64,000 bases of DNA. Origin: Tetragonia tetragonoides (Eukaryota > Streptophyta > Magnoliopsida > Caryophyllales > Aizoaceae). The stretch lies in the NCBI GenBank assembly GCA_038025085.1, contig CM076147.1:31408766-31472765 (forward strand). The letters are read 5' to 3'. The notes under the pieces are model-generated. The model did no database searches and was not told the DNA's origin. It saw nothing but the letters and a program-made list of their open reading frames with translations. Below, piece by piece: positions 1 to 9,677 of this stretch; the first letter of the stretch is position 1; every line of letters starts with the position of its first letter. Made by a program: the position numbers and the translations under genes.

Positions 1-9
1 ATTTTGCAG

Positions 10-420
10 TGTAAGTTTATTTTTCATGGGAGGATTCGTCAAGGGCGAGAATACGTAGAAATGGCAGCACGAAGTGGCGATATGGTGGCCATGTATGTGT
101 GCAGCATACTCCTGTTAATAAGTGGAGACGAAGCAATGGTGACAAGGGGGATCGAGATGATGGGCAGAACATACAGAGAGTTTGGCGGAATAGCGATCGT
201 TGAGGGGAGGAGAACATGGGAACGTTTTCATCCTGACTTACAATGGACTCTAAAACATCCCGATGGTATTAACTTGCCAGAGTTGCCATGTCCTTTCCAA
301 CTTAAACATGACCCGGATCGTGGATGGGATGAAGATTACTCATCAATTACATATCTGGAGGACATAGGCCCTCGCTGCCCAGTGTGTCGGTGCCGCAGGG
401 AAATTCAACTACATTTCTAA
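10..420 (+). CDS. F-box protein (At2g35280-like), copy 1, last exon only
   Basis: This is the terminal exon of a gene whose earlier exons lie left of the window. It opens right after a splice acceptor (TTTTGCAG at 2-9), reads CKFIFHGRIRQGREYVEMAA and ends with CPVCRCRREIQLHF and a TAA stop at 418-420. The exon is almost identical to the last exon of copy 3 (3045-3470), which still has its F-box exon, so I assign the same family by homology within the window. Plant F-box proteins of this type are presumed substrate adaptors of SCF ubiquitin ligases; the substrate is unknown. The small C-terminal cysteine cluster (CPVCRC) and the repeat-like GREYVEMAARSGD block, which resembles a Sel1/TPR-type helix, are conserved in all three copies. 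Whether the whole gene is intact cannot be seen. Confidence 0.75.
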   Translation, partial: CKFIFHGRIRQGREYVEMAARSGDMVAMYVCSILLLISGDEAMVTRGIEMMGRTYREFGGIAIVEGRRTWERFHPDLQWTLKHPDGINLPELPCPFQLKHDPDRGWDEDYSSITYLEDIGPRCPVCRCRREIQLHF

Positions 421-424
421 TGTT

Positions 425-694
425 TGTACTGGAATGTTTTAGTACTCAATAGATGTGGGATTGGGAAGGAACATGGTAGCAAACCTTGGTATATTTAGTA
501 ACAAGTGTTTCATTTAATTATTATGTTGTTTAGCATAATATATGTTGGATTGGGTAGCAAACAATGCTATAACTAGTAACAAGTTTTTCATTTTATTATA
601 ATGTTTGTACTGATGTTTAGTATGATAGTTGTTGGATTGGGAAGAAATATTGTAGCAAACTATATTTTATTTAGTAACAATGTTATTTTATATT
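425..694 (+). repeat. Three tandem ~90-bp units with GTAGCAAAC
   Basis: Three imperfect units follow copy 1. Each contains a TTTAGT block, a TTGGATTGGG-like block, GTAGCAAAC (about 474, 554 and 651) and TAGTAACAAG followed by TTTCATT. The same unit recurs about twice after copy 3 at 3475-3640, so it travels with the F-box genes as a 3' flank. Confidence 0.7.
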
Positions 695-800
695 CAATGA
701 CCGCTCAAGTGTGATACAGATTGATGGCTTGAGGTCTGCACCAAAATATTATTTAATTATATTAGTATCACACAATTATAATAAACTCATTTTATGCCGC
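695..800. repeat. Detached copy of the FAR1-like gene 3' end
   Basis: About 105 bp here matches 3975-4085, with shared blocks GATTGATGGCTTGA, ATATTAGTATCA and AAACTCATT.TATGC. The second copy is the 3' end of the minus-strand FAR1-like gene. Only the 3' tip is present here, so this is a remnant of another FAR1-like copy lying 3' of F-box copy 1. Confidence 0.65.
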
Positions 801-1344
801 AAAATTACAAATATTTGCCTTATTTGATTTCGTTAATTATTTTCTTTATTTGACTGACAAATACTTTTTGTTATTATTATATATTTTAAAACACAACAAT
901 AAATTTTTTATCTTCCCATTATTTTAGATTCATATATTTGTAAAAAAACTACATTTGCATTCTATTAAATGGAAATTTTTGTTTTATTGTTATTGGGAAA
1001 GTATTTTTGGGATGTTTAATTTTTTTTTAAACTGATTCATTTCCTTGGATCGTGCTGCATTTATGTGCAATTCTGCTATCTATGAGAGAGGTTAATTTCT
1101 GAATCGACACGAATTGCTACAAGTGGGTTTATTTTATTTCCGCGCATAATGCTATCCATTATGCTACCTATAAATGATAGTTTGCTACTCATAAAAATGG
1201 TTATCAGTATTGTGAAATGGCATGAAGTTATTTTTTTTTTTTGGTTAAAAACAACCGAATGAAATGAAAACCTGTATAAATAGAACCAAACTATCTCCTC
1301 CGATATCATACATTTCCTTCACCAAAAAAGTTGCATTCCTCAAG
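801..1344. other. AT-rich spacer upstream of F-box copy 2
   Basis: No gene is seen here. The spacer is AT-rich, with a few GCTAC motifs (about 1116, 1160 and 1188) and a T run near 1230. It presumably contains the promoter of copy 2; 'cctgtataaatag' near 1269-1281 looks like a TATA box about 65 bp before the ATG at 1345. Confidence 0.4.
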
Positions 1345-2326
1345 ATGCCTCCAAGAAAGCGAAAGTTAACTAGAGAGGAGAAAGGGAAATGGGTAGCGGA
1401 TAAGAGCGATGAAGAACCTCTAGCGAGGGAGGAAAAAAAAATTTAGATCTTCCAGAGTCGTTGGTGGAAGATATTGTTGGCCGAGTTGGAAAATCTTCCG
1501 CCTCTGACCTGCTGCAATGCTGGCGATGGTATGTCATTATCAGTATGTTTGTTGAATTCGTTTAACAATCTAATTTTCTTTTAATAACATGTTTCCTTGA
1601 CAGTTGCCGTCAACTCAAATCAATTGGTACTTCACGGGGTGTCTATCAAAGAGTTAACGTATCGGGTGTTCCGCATTCCCCCGATCACATTATGGCGCGT
1701 TCTTTCTTGGATGATTGCGTAAGGAATGAAAATACTGGTGCCATGCACAAGATAGGAATGGTACGTTTAATTTGTTGTTGTTACACGTTGTCATGGTAGA
1801 ACTACCCCCATAATTGAGTTATAGTATTGATTGGACTTTTATTATCCTGTGTAGCATAAATATTTTGTACAGAGGCATTACGAAGAAGGCCAAAGGCAAA
1901 TAAAAAGGGCCGCTGACCATGGTAACGTGTCGGCAAAATATGTATTGAGCCTCCTTCTCTTGTTAAGTGCAGATAACGAAAGCGTAAACATTGGAATGGA
2001 AATGATGGATAGATTATTTAGACAGTTTGGTGGAAGAGGCATTGTGGATGGAAGACGGAGCATACATGAGTTTTGCTACTTCTTCTATGACCATTTTATA
2101 TTTCGGAAGTTTCCTTGCCCATTGCAAACTATGCCTACCTCTCCTTTTTCTACCAAGGCCAAAATTGCCAGTTCGTAAAGATCATTATGGTATTCTACGA
2201 GAACCTTTGGATGACCACTTTCTTTGGTTTTTGGAGGATGAATTTCCGCCATGTGCTATGTGCAAGGCCCGTAGGGAAACTAAATGGTTTGCAACTCTAA
2301 TTCAAAAAGAAATCGGAAACAGTTAA
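1345..2326 (+). pseudogene. F-box gene copy 2, broken by two frameshifts
   Basis: Three exons match copy 3: 1345-1528, 1604-1760 and 1873-2326, with GT-AG junctions in the same places and an exon 2 of the same 157-nt length. Exon 1 starts MPPRKRKLTREEKGKW and then carries an F-box (DLPESLVEDIVGRVG, ending CWRCCRQLKSIG across the junction). Two lesions are visible. A run of nine A at 1433-1441 puts the F-box out of frame with the ATG; a tenth A would restore it. In exon 3 the frame changes between about 2115 and 2160, before the conserved tail CAMCKARRE. The exon 3 sequence is well diverged from copies 1 and 3. A homopolymer sequencing error could explain the first lesion but is a less natural explanation for both. 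Confidence 0.75.
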
Positions 2327-2559
2327 GATACTTATTCAAACACCTTATTTATTAGTAATTTTCATTTCGGAAACTGCTTATTTGGTAGCAAACACATTAC
2401 GTTATGTTTTTTTGAATTTTTGAGTTCGTAGCAAAATAATTACAACTGATTTCTTAGTTTGTCATTGTCTTTTTATTTGGTAGCGAAAGAATTACCATTG
2501 ATTTCTTAATTGTTATTCATAGTAGCAAACTCGCTAATAATCCTTTTGGTGAATATAAT
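2327..2559 (+). repeat. Spacer with four GTAGCAAA-type motifs
   Basis: The spacer between F-box copies 2 and 3 carries GTAGCAAAC near 2382, GTAGCAAAA near 2430, GTAGCGAAA near 2481 and GTAGCAAAC near 2522, about 45 bp apart and each followed by ATTAC or a similar block. They lie in the same orientation as those after copies 1 and 3. Confidence 0.6.
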
Positions 2560-3470
2560 ATGACAATTATTTTTATACCTGATCAAATGAGAGAAGAGCG
2601 ACGTGAATTTCCTAGAGTACATGCAATGGGTGGGATTAACCTACTCGATCTCCCTCTTCCTCTTTTGGAAAATATTCTTGGTCGTGTTGGAAGTTTGGCC
2701 GTGGTTGATCTAATGAATTGTTGGCTAAGGTGCGAGTTGGCAATTTAGTTGTTTTTGAATACCGCAATTTTATTTAGTAGCTAAACTTGGTTTTGTTAAT
2801 TTGCAGTTGCAAAAAGTTGTATGACGTGGGGCATGGAAGTAGTGTCTTTCATCGAGCAAACATTTCAATGATTGTGGAATACCCTACCACTATGACAGCG
2901 CTGTCATTCCTCTATATATGTGCTAGGAACAACAACACACTTGCTCTGTTGAAACTTGGTCTGGTATGTGAACCCTTGCTAAATTGTACAAGCATATCCT
3001 TTGTTTTTCACATATTAATCTTATACTCGTACTACATTTTGCAGCGTATGTATATCTATCATGGGAGGATCCGTCAAGGGCGAGAATACGTAGAAATGGC
3101 AGCACGAAGTGGCGATATGGTGGCAATGTATGTGTGCAACATGCTCCTGTTAATAAGTGGAGACGAAACGATGGTCACGAGGGGGATCGAGATGATGGGC
3201 AGAACATACAGAGAGTTTGGTGGAGTAGGGATTGTCGAGGGGAGGAGAAACTTTTCAAGTTTTTGTCATGGGTTAAATTGGACTTTCACTTCTCAACATC
3301 CCGATGCCCTTGTCTTTCCAGTATCGGAAGTAATGGAGTGCCCATTCGAATTTGATCATGACCCGGATCGAGGATGGGATGAAGAATACTCATTAAGTCC
3401 ATATTTGGAGGAAAGAGGCCCTAGCTGCCCAGTGTGTCGGTGCCGCAGGGAAATTCGTGTTCATTTCTAA
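2560..3470 (+). CDS. F-box protein (At2g35280-like), copy 3, three exons
   Basis: Joining 2560-2729, 2807-2963 and 3045-3470 gives an uninterrupted 250-residue protein with GT-AG introns and consistent phases (2, then 0). Residues about 28-65 form an F-box (LLDLPLPLLENILGRVG, then CWLSCKKLYDVG across intron 1). The middle exon encodes a helical region (ALSFLYICARNNNTLALLKLGL). The last exon encodes GRIRQGREYVEMAARSGD and a C-terminal cysteine cluster CPVCRCRREI. The likely role, from the F-box family, is substrate recognition in an SCF E3 ligase; the target is unknown. Start codons at 2560, 2587 and 2626 are all in frame, and the two later ones leave the F-box intact, so the true start is uncertain. 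It is the only copy here that reads as intact. Confidence 0.75.
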
Positions 3471-3474
3471 TGTT

Positions 3475-3640
3475 ATTGTACTAATGTTTAGTGTGATAGT
3501 TGTGGGAATGGGAAGAAATATGGTAGAAAACAATGTTATATTTAGTAACAAATGTTTCATTTGCTTGTTCTCTTGTTTAGTATTAGATGCTTGATTTTGT
3601 AGCAAACATGGCATTTGTAGTAACAAGTATTTCATTTTAC
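3475..3640 (+). repeat. Two ~80-bp tandem units after F-box copy 3
   Basis: Same unit as 425-694: a TTTAGTGTGATAGTTGTGGGAA-like block, GTAG(A/C)AAAC, TAGTAACAAATGTTTCATT, then a second unit with GTAGCAAACATGG and TAGTAACAAGTATTTCATT. It supports duplication of the F-box gene together with its 3' flank. Confidence 0.6.
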
Positions 3641-3754
3641 AGTTCTATTGATATTTTCAAGTTATGCCCTTTGAATGTTAGAATTGTCACACATTCTTTC
3701 AAAAATTAATGTAATAAGAATATCATTGTGTTGTAAATATTTGACATTGAAACG

Positions 3755-3990
3755 CACAATTTGTAAGGTTACTACTAATCCATAACAAAGTAAACTATAG
3801 GTAAACCTTCATCCATCATTTGTCCGTCAGTAATTTGAGTTCCAAATACTATAAACTTAATAAAATAAACATATCAAAAATATTCAAAAATTTAAATCTG
3901 TGTTATTGAAATGCAAAATTTGTGACGCTGCTACTAATCCATAACAATAACCCTTCATCCATCATTCGCCCGTCAATATTTTCAGTTCCC
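3755..3990. repeat. Imperfect ~155-bp direct repeat
   Basis: Two copies of a block containing CTACTAATCCATAACAA and CCTTCATCCATCATT followed by CCGTCA lie at about 3745-3845 and 3908-3985. They sit at the convergent junction between F-box copy 3 and the FAR1-like gene. Confidence 0.5.
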
Positions 3991-4076
3991 GCCCAAGTGG
4001 TATATAGATTGATGGCTTGACGCCTGCAACAAAGTATTAAATATATTAGTATCATACAATAGTAATAAAACTCATT

Positions 4077-6944
4077 CTATGCAACATAAAGTATACGCAC
4101 CGTAGAAACTTGTGAGGAGGCAGGTCTAGGACTAGGGTACACAATGTTAGGGTTGAATCCAGGTCCTTGATAAATGGAATAGGTCTGACTACCACTGTCA
4201 CAACTAAGTCTTCCATAAGATGTTTCGAATACATAACTAGGAGTAGTCTGTGCCGCGTAACTAGGAGTAGCAGGAGTAGAAACCTGTCTCGCAACACCAG
4301 ACGTGCCAACCTGTTTGACGTAGATTGAAATGAGCACATATATGTGGAAATAATTATACGGCTGATAAAAACTAACTAACTTACATTATCATTTGACTTG
4401 TGAACTTGATATGGATCAAGATCCCCACCCGCCATATCACTATTTAAAACACTGTGTATTGCTTTCTATATCAAGAAAAGAAATACCACAAATAAGTCCA
4501 TTTTGCTACAAACGCATACCCATTTCTGATCATGTAAAATAGAACAGTTGTAATTTGTTATTATGCTACTAAGAATATATACTCACTGAATTTATGGACA
4601 ACTGCTCATCCCTCAAATGTTTTCTCGTCTTCATGGGATGGGTCTTATTGGGAGACGTCTGATTGCTCTTCTTATTGGGAGACGACTGATTGCCCTTCTT
4701 GGGGCTCGCCTTTTTCGGAATGAATCCATGCTCCGTATGATGCTTTTGTCTATGAACTTGCGCCCTCCCGGGTGTTTCTTCGGGACGGGGTCCTTTATAT
4801 CGCCTTCTTTTTCAGTAAGCTTTCTCTTCCTTAAAATATACCTCTCGTTCTCTGGCTGTGACATTACCCTGCGCTTGCCATACACCCAGCAAGATGAAAA
4901 ATATTTGTCGTCTATCCCAAGGGCACACTCCAACTTCTTGCGCATGGATTCATTTTCTTTCTTATAGATATCGTATGCTTCTCTGGTGCTCAGTGCTAGT
5001 GTGCGGATGTAGTCGGTCTCTAAAGTCACATCCATTGACATCTTAACCCTATCTGACGTATCCGGATTATAGTACTTTGCTTTCACTCGCTCGTAGTCCC
5101 TAACAATGTCCTTTCTCCATTGATTCTTTATGTATCGCTCTGGGATGTAGTTGATGCCCTCAAGCTCAATACAGCGAATTATGTGCTTGCAAAGTATACC
5201 ACAGAACTCGAAGTTCCTACACGAGCATTCGAATGTCCCAGCCGACTTATCCAATGTGACCGTGAATGTTTTGCGCGGCTTAGTCCAATATGGTCGTTCT
5301 TTGTCAACTATCTTTCCAATTGCTTCATAAACCATAACATTGTCACCCCCAACCGTTGATACCTTGGTCAAGTTTGTGTGCACAAGGCCGTTCAGCCTCG
5401 ACCTTTCTGCTAATTGCCAGCTCGAACTGCTTAATAAACTCTGTTAGGCCGGTGTGACAGTTTACGTAGTTCTTAAAAAAGTAGTTGATACCTTCACTCC
5501 TCTGTGATGAGGACATAATGGCCCAAAAGGTATTTCTCCAGTATCCAGGAACCCAAAACTCTCAGGTTTCGTACGTTTCTTTTATCCACGGTTCATTCTG
5601 CAGACCAAATTCCTCCACCATCACATTCCATCCTTCCTCAAACTCTTCCAAACTGAAGGACTCATGCACGGTCTTCTTCATTGCTACGAGTAGGGCTTCG
5701 TTGTTCTTACGATGTTTCGAATTCCTCCTCGCATTTTCAAGTATATGCCAAAGACACAACCTGTGATGCGTTTCTTTAGGAAATGCATCCTTCACTGCCT
5801 TGCCAATAGCCTTGCACTGATCGGTTAGTATTGCTAGGGGCGCCCTGCCCATGCATCTAATCCAGTTGTAGAACACCCACTTGAACGTGTCAGAGTCTTC
5901 GTGCAATATCAGGGCTGCACCCAAGCAAATCGATGATCCGTGGTGATTTACACCGATAAAAGGAGCAAATGGCATATGATACAAATTAACCAAGTGAGTC
6001 GTGTTGAATGTGATGAAGTCCCCAAAGTCCTTTGCGGCAGCCCTACATCTTGCGTCCGCCCAAAACACGTTGCAAAGCCTCCCTTTGTCATCCCTCTGGA
6101 TATCACTGTAGAAGTCAGGATTATCATCACGCATACTGTCAAAGTACTGCTCAAGGGCAATTGCATCCCCCCCCAGCCTACTCATACGGCGTGCAGTATT
6201 CACTACGTTCCGCAAGTCCTTCTTGGTGAACGAAACGTTCTCATACCCTCCGTACTGCACCACCATGGAAAAGAAATTCTTTGAAATGGGGATTTCGGCT
6301 GCGTCATTGACTAGCATCTTCTTCTTGTGATATTGATCGACCTGACGGTAAGCTACCATGAAGCGACTATGATTTCGGTCAGTGGTGTGGTTGTGAGTAA
6401 GTTGACAGTTTGTGAAAACAAAATCTCCCTTTTGTGAGTACCCTTCGATAACAACCTTGCATCCAGTAACTGATGACTTTTCACTTTGCTTTTCACCCCC
6501 TTTTTTGCACGCAAACCTCAGCCTCCTTACCATATGGTACCATGGCGGATTATCGGGGTTCGTCCTTGACACTCCTTTGTCCTTGTACTCCTTTAGTATT
6601 GTGTTGGACCTTATGAATAATTTGAACCCCATACGATATGCATATTTGTGGCAGAAAATAGCAAACTCCTCTCCTGAGGGGCAGAAAATAGCAAACTCCT
6701 CTCTTGTATCATTCCACAAAAAGGATCAACTAACTCTTCCTCCTGCATTGGTATGTCTTTCTCTGCATTAGTCCTGAATAAAAAAAATGAATCAACACAA
6801 CCTACCAACTTATACATTTACCATATGCAATCTGTACATATAGAGGACGAAAGTGTACCTTTGTTTTTCAATATTTTCACTATTAGCTGTTTCTTCAATG
6901 AACTCATGTTCATTCAGGGGATCCACATTAAGGTCAATTTCCAT
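4077..6944 (-). pseudogene. FAR1-related / MULE transposase-like gene, broken
   Basis: The gene model on the minus strand is exon 1 at 6944-6859 (MEIDLNVDPLNEHEFIEE), exon 2 at 6773-4587, exon 3 at 4465-4385 and exon 4 at 4310-4077. Domain order is a FAR1-type DNA-binding region (EEFAIFCHKYAYRMGFKLF, then CKVVIEGYSQKG and LTHNH), a MULE transposase core (FNTTH, GVNHHGSSICLGAALILHE, LTDQCKA, LCLWHILEN), a SWIM zinc finger (CSCRNFEFCGILCKH) and a basic, Ser/Pro-rich tail. In this family the first block is normally FDTT-like; here the Asp is Asn. Lesions: a frameshift near 6710 between VDPFCGMIQ and REEFAIF; an in-frame TGA at 5564-5562 (CGA to TGA type); a frameshift near 5385; and a frameshift near 4745 before the tail. 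It could be a dead transposon or a dead domesticated FRS gene. Confidence 0.8.
6657..6716 (-). repeat. 30-bp tandem duplication inside the FAR1 domain
   Basis: The block ggcagaaaatagcaaactcc plus ten more bases is repeated once, adding ten residues (EEFAIFCPSG) in frame. It looks like a recent slippage or unequal-exchange event and does not itself shift the frame. Confidence 0.85.
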
Positions 6945-6964
6945 TTCCCTGCATTGTGGTAAAT

Positions 6965-8035
6965 AGGGAAATCAGACCAACAGGAACATGGTTTTATAGT
7001 TTCAGCTCAAGTACGTTACTATGAAGCCTTATTTAGCTACCACATAATACAATTTTAACCTCATTCGACAGTTTGATAACACTATTTGATTACAATATTC
7101 ATATTGATAAATTAAGTTCAAAACCTATTGAAGAAAATATCTACATCTATAATATTAATGTAAACACTGATTCGGGAAATCACACCAACTGGAAAATGGT
7201 TCTATCGTTTCAGCTCAATTACGTTACTATGGAGCCTTATTTAGCTACCACATAATACAATTTTAACATCATTCGACAGTGCGATAGCGTATTTGCTTAC
7301 AATATACTATATATTAATAACTCAAGTTAAAAACTTATTCAATAAAATATCTATGTTTATAATATTAATGTTAACACTTGTTGGAATTAATGCCTTGAAG
7401 TCTTATGGTTGCAGTAGGTTACCTTCCTGTATGTTGTGTTATGGTTGGTTACGTTACTGTACGTTAAGTTATGTTATGGTATATTGGGTTATACGGTGTT
7501 ACGTTATATTACGTTATGTTATTCCGTATTCTGTACAGGTTCATTATTAGTCCTAGTCTGATTAGAAGTTTAGGTTAGGAAATTAGCCCTTATTTCCTAT
7601 CTCCTATATATACCATATTAAGGTCTTATTATTAGACACCCCATTAGAAACATTAAGAGAGCCTTGTGAGATTTGAGAAACACAGTTGTGTGGGAAGGTT
7701 TCTCGTTTGTAATCTCCTTCAAATAATAGTAAAATACTCCTGTTCTGCCCGTGGTTTTTCCCTAGTTGGGTTTTCCACGTAAATTTGTGTGTCTTGTTCT
7801 CTGTTTAGTTTCTTCTCAATATTATTGTTCCGCATTAGTTGTTTTGAATCAATCATACCTGGGATTAAGAAGGAGTCAGAACGATTCCGTTATAACACTT
7901 AAGTTAAAAACTTATTCAATAAAATATCTATTTTTATAATATTAATGTTAACACTGATTACAATATTTATATAATTGATAAATTAAGTTTAAAACTTATT
8001 CAATAAAATATTTATAATGATAATGTTATCAGTGA
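6965..8035. repeat. AT-rich ~208-bp tandem repeat, interrupted by a solo LTR
   Basis: Two units are aligned by TTCAGCTCAA.TACGTTACTATG (about 7001 and 7209), CTTATTTAGCTACCACATAA and the block TATAATATTAATGT.AACACTGATT. Further partial units resume at about 7898-8035 after an inserted LTR. No gene is seen. The array lies upstream (5') of the FAR1-like gene. Confidence 0.7.
7379..7897 (+). mobile_element. Solo LTR, copia-like, 519 bp
   Basis: The segment starts TGTTGGAATT and ends CCGTTATAACA, so it has TG...CA ends and TGTT/AACA inverted tips. It cleanly splits the AT-rich tandem array (AATGTTAACACT before; CTTAAGTTAAAAAC after). Inside are a TATA-like stretch near 7600 (ctatatatacc) and a GT-rich region. 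There is no PBS, gag-pol or partner LTR nearby, so I call it a solo LTR. A clean 5-bp target duplication is not evident; ACACT occurs at both edges but overlaps the LTR end on the right. Orientation is inferred from the TATA-like box and is uncertain. Confidence 0.65.
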
Positions 8036-8085
8036 TAGGCCTGATAGCCCATTAAGAGTATAAATATTACATGGTTATCTTTCCA

Positions 8086-8197
8086 CAACTTCTATTTCGT
8101 TGCTACATGAACCCATTTTTCTACCCAAATGATAATATCATCAACTTCTATTTCGTTGCTACATGAACCCATTTTGCTACCCACATGATAATATCAG
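8086..8197. repeat. 56-bp direct repeat, two copies
   Basis: CAACTTCTATTTCGTTGCTA begins at 8086 and 8142; both copies continue through ACATGAACCCATTTT, CTACCCA and ATGATAATATCA. Both contain TTGCTAC or TTTGCTAC motifs. Confidence 0.85.
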
Positions 8198-8390
8198 TAG
8201 TGGCTACATAAATACATGATATTATCATATATGATGGCATTTTTGCTACAATTGGTTACATTAAGATCATTGTTATTATTTACATAACCATAAGGTAAGG
8301 AAATATAACATTTTTGCTATCAATACCTTCAATTCTAAACTTTTTGGCCTGTTTGCTACCAAATGGTACATTGAAAAAATAATTTATGGC

Positions 8391-8575
8391 ATCATGGATT
8401 TTGTTTTGCTACCAAACAGTATACTTGTAACCATTTTACATCATGGAGTTTTTGCTACTAAGCAGTATACTTGTAACCATTATACATCATGGTTTTTTTG
8501 CTACCAAGCAGTATACTTTTAACCATTATACATCATGGAATTTTTGCTACCAAACATTATAGAAAGTCATGCCAA
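8391..8575 (-). repeat. 46-49-bp tandem repeat with TTTTGCTACC, four units
   Basis: Units start ATCATGG at 8391, 8440, 8486 and 8532. Each carries TTTTGCTAC(C/T)AA(A/G)CA followed by GTATACTT.TAACCATT. The TTTGCTAC motif is the reverse complement of the GTAGCAAA motif that follows the F-box copies, so this right-hand array is inverted relative to the left-hand ones. Confidence 0.8.
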
Positions 8576-8585
8576 AAGAAAATTA

Positions 8586-9000
8586 CCTGTACGCTGTAGC
8601 AATGAAGGGACGTCGCCGGCAATAGTCGTCGGAGTTAAATTTGTGCCCAAAATAAAATCAACCCAGATTGAAGATAATTAATCAACTGCTAATCAAATTT
8701 AACAATGGTCGATGGAAATAATGAACTCTCTTGCCGGAAAATTAACACAGCAATTTAAAAACTTGTCGGTCGAAAAATTAATCCACCAATTGAAAAACTG
8801 GTGGTCGGAAAATTGACGCCGACAAATTCGTAATGGGTCGGCGAAAATAATGGAGATCTTGAAGGAAGTATGTCGCCGGAAAGTTTGAACAATGGAATGC
8901 GAAATTATTTTTTTTTTTAAAGTATGTCGCCGGAAAGTTTGAACACCGGCCAGATAATATGAAGAACAATATTTAGGATTCTCAATTAGGTTTCTGAAGT
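8586..9000 (-). other. Possible 5' leader region of the FAR1-like gene; 54-bp duplication
   Basis: GC-richer than its surroundings, with many CGCCGG/GTCGG blocks. On the minus strand a sequence ending GCGTACAG is followed by GTAATTT, a plausible donor near 8587, so this could be a non-coding first exon of the FAR1-like gene. AAGTATGTCGCCGGAAAGTT occurs at 8866 and 8920 (54-bp duplication). No coding gene is visible. Confidence 0.3.
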
Positions 9001-9245
9001 AGGTTAGTCATCCTTTCCCTTCTTTGTTGATAATATCAATGTTAGATTTTTGCTTTTCCAATAACAAGCATTAATGGTAGTAGACTTCTCATATTCTTCC
9101 CTCCTAATTATGTTTTTGGTGGCAAAACTCCCTCCACTAGCCAAAAAAACAGGCTTACTTTCCCTCCCACAAAATAAAAAAAGATTCCTCATTTTGGCCA
9201 CATGGACGCTCAGGATGCAAATTGTATAAAAAGATCATACACTAA

Positions 9246-9546
9246 GGCCTCGTTTACTAGGTTGCAATCAAATGCAATGCAATGCAATCATTTTATAGAG
9301 TAAATGAGAGGTGAAAAGTGAAGGAGAGGGAGGAGAGGGATAGGAAAAGTGGGGTTGATTGCATTACCCATTGTAATCACAATTGCTCAACTTTTCCCAT
9401 GTAATGATGATTACTTTGGATGGTGCAATCAATCTTACTTTTTCCATCTCCTTCCTCCCCTTTTTCCTTTTTCATTTCCCATTTTACCCTATAAAATGAT
9501 TGCATTGCAATGCATTGCATTTGATTACAACCTAGTAAACACCATC
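9246..9546. mobile_element. MITE, 301 bp, PIF/Harbinger-like
   Basis: The ends are long inverted repeats: GGCCTCGTTTACTAGGTTGC on the left, and the right end read in reverse is GATGGTGTTTACTAGGTTGT. Both continue through AATCAAATGCAATGCA, CAATCATTTTATAG and beyond, about 60 bp in all. Flanking triplets TAA (9243-9245) and TGA (9547-9549) would be an imperfect 3-bp target duplication. No coding capacity. Confidence 0.75.
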
Positions 9547-9561
9547 TGAGCGTATGTGTAG

Positions 9562-9655
9562 TTGCTTCCGCCAAAGGAGTGGGAACCTCGAGGCCTCGAC
9601 AAACGTGGTACCATTACGAAGGACAAATCAAGCACACCCCGTCACATAGGGAAAT
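9562..9655. repeat. Flank repeat, left copy (partner at 15551-15617)
   Basis: Shares GGAGTGGGAACC, CGAC, AACG, AAGGACAAA.CAAGCACACC and AAATGAAACC with 15551-15617 in direct orientation. The two copies lie on opposite sides of the LINE and pre-date it. Confidence 0.65.
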
Positions 9656-9677
9656 GAAACCGTGAATAGGACCTTAA

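Noticed and set aside
8086..8575. CRISPR-like array
   Set aside because: The units are head-to-tail repeats without unique spacers, in a plant genome; ordinary tandem repeats explain them.
9004..9201. Minus-strand 65-residue ORF
   Set aside because: No domain; it lies in repetitive spacer.
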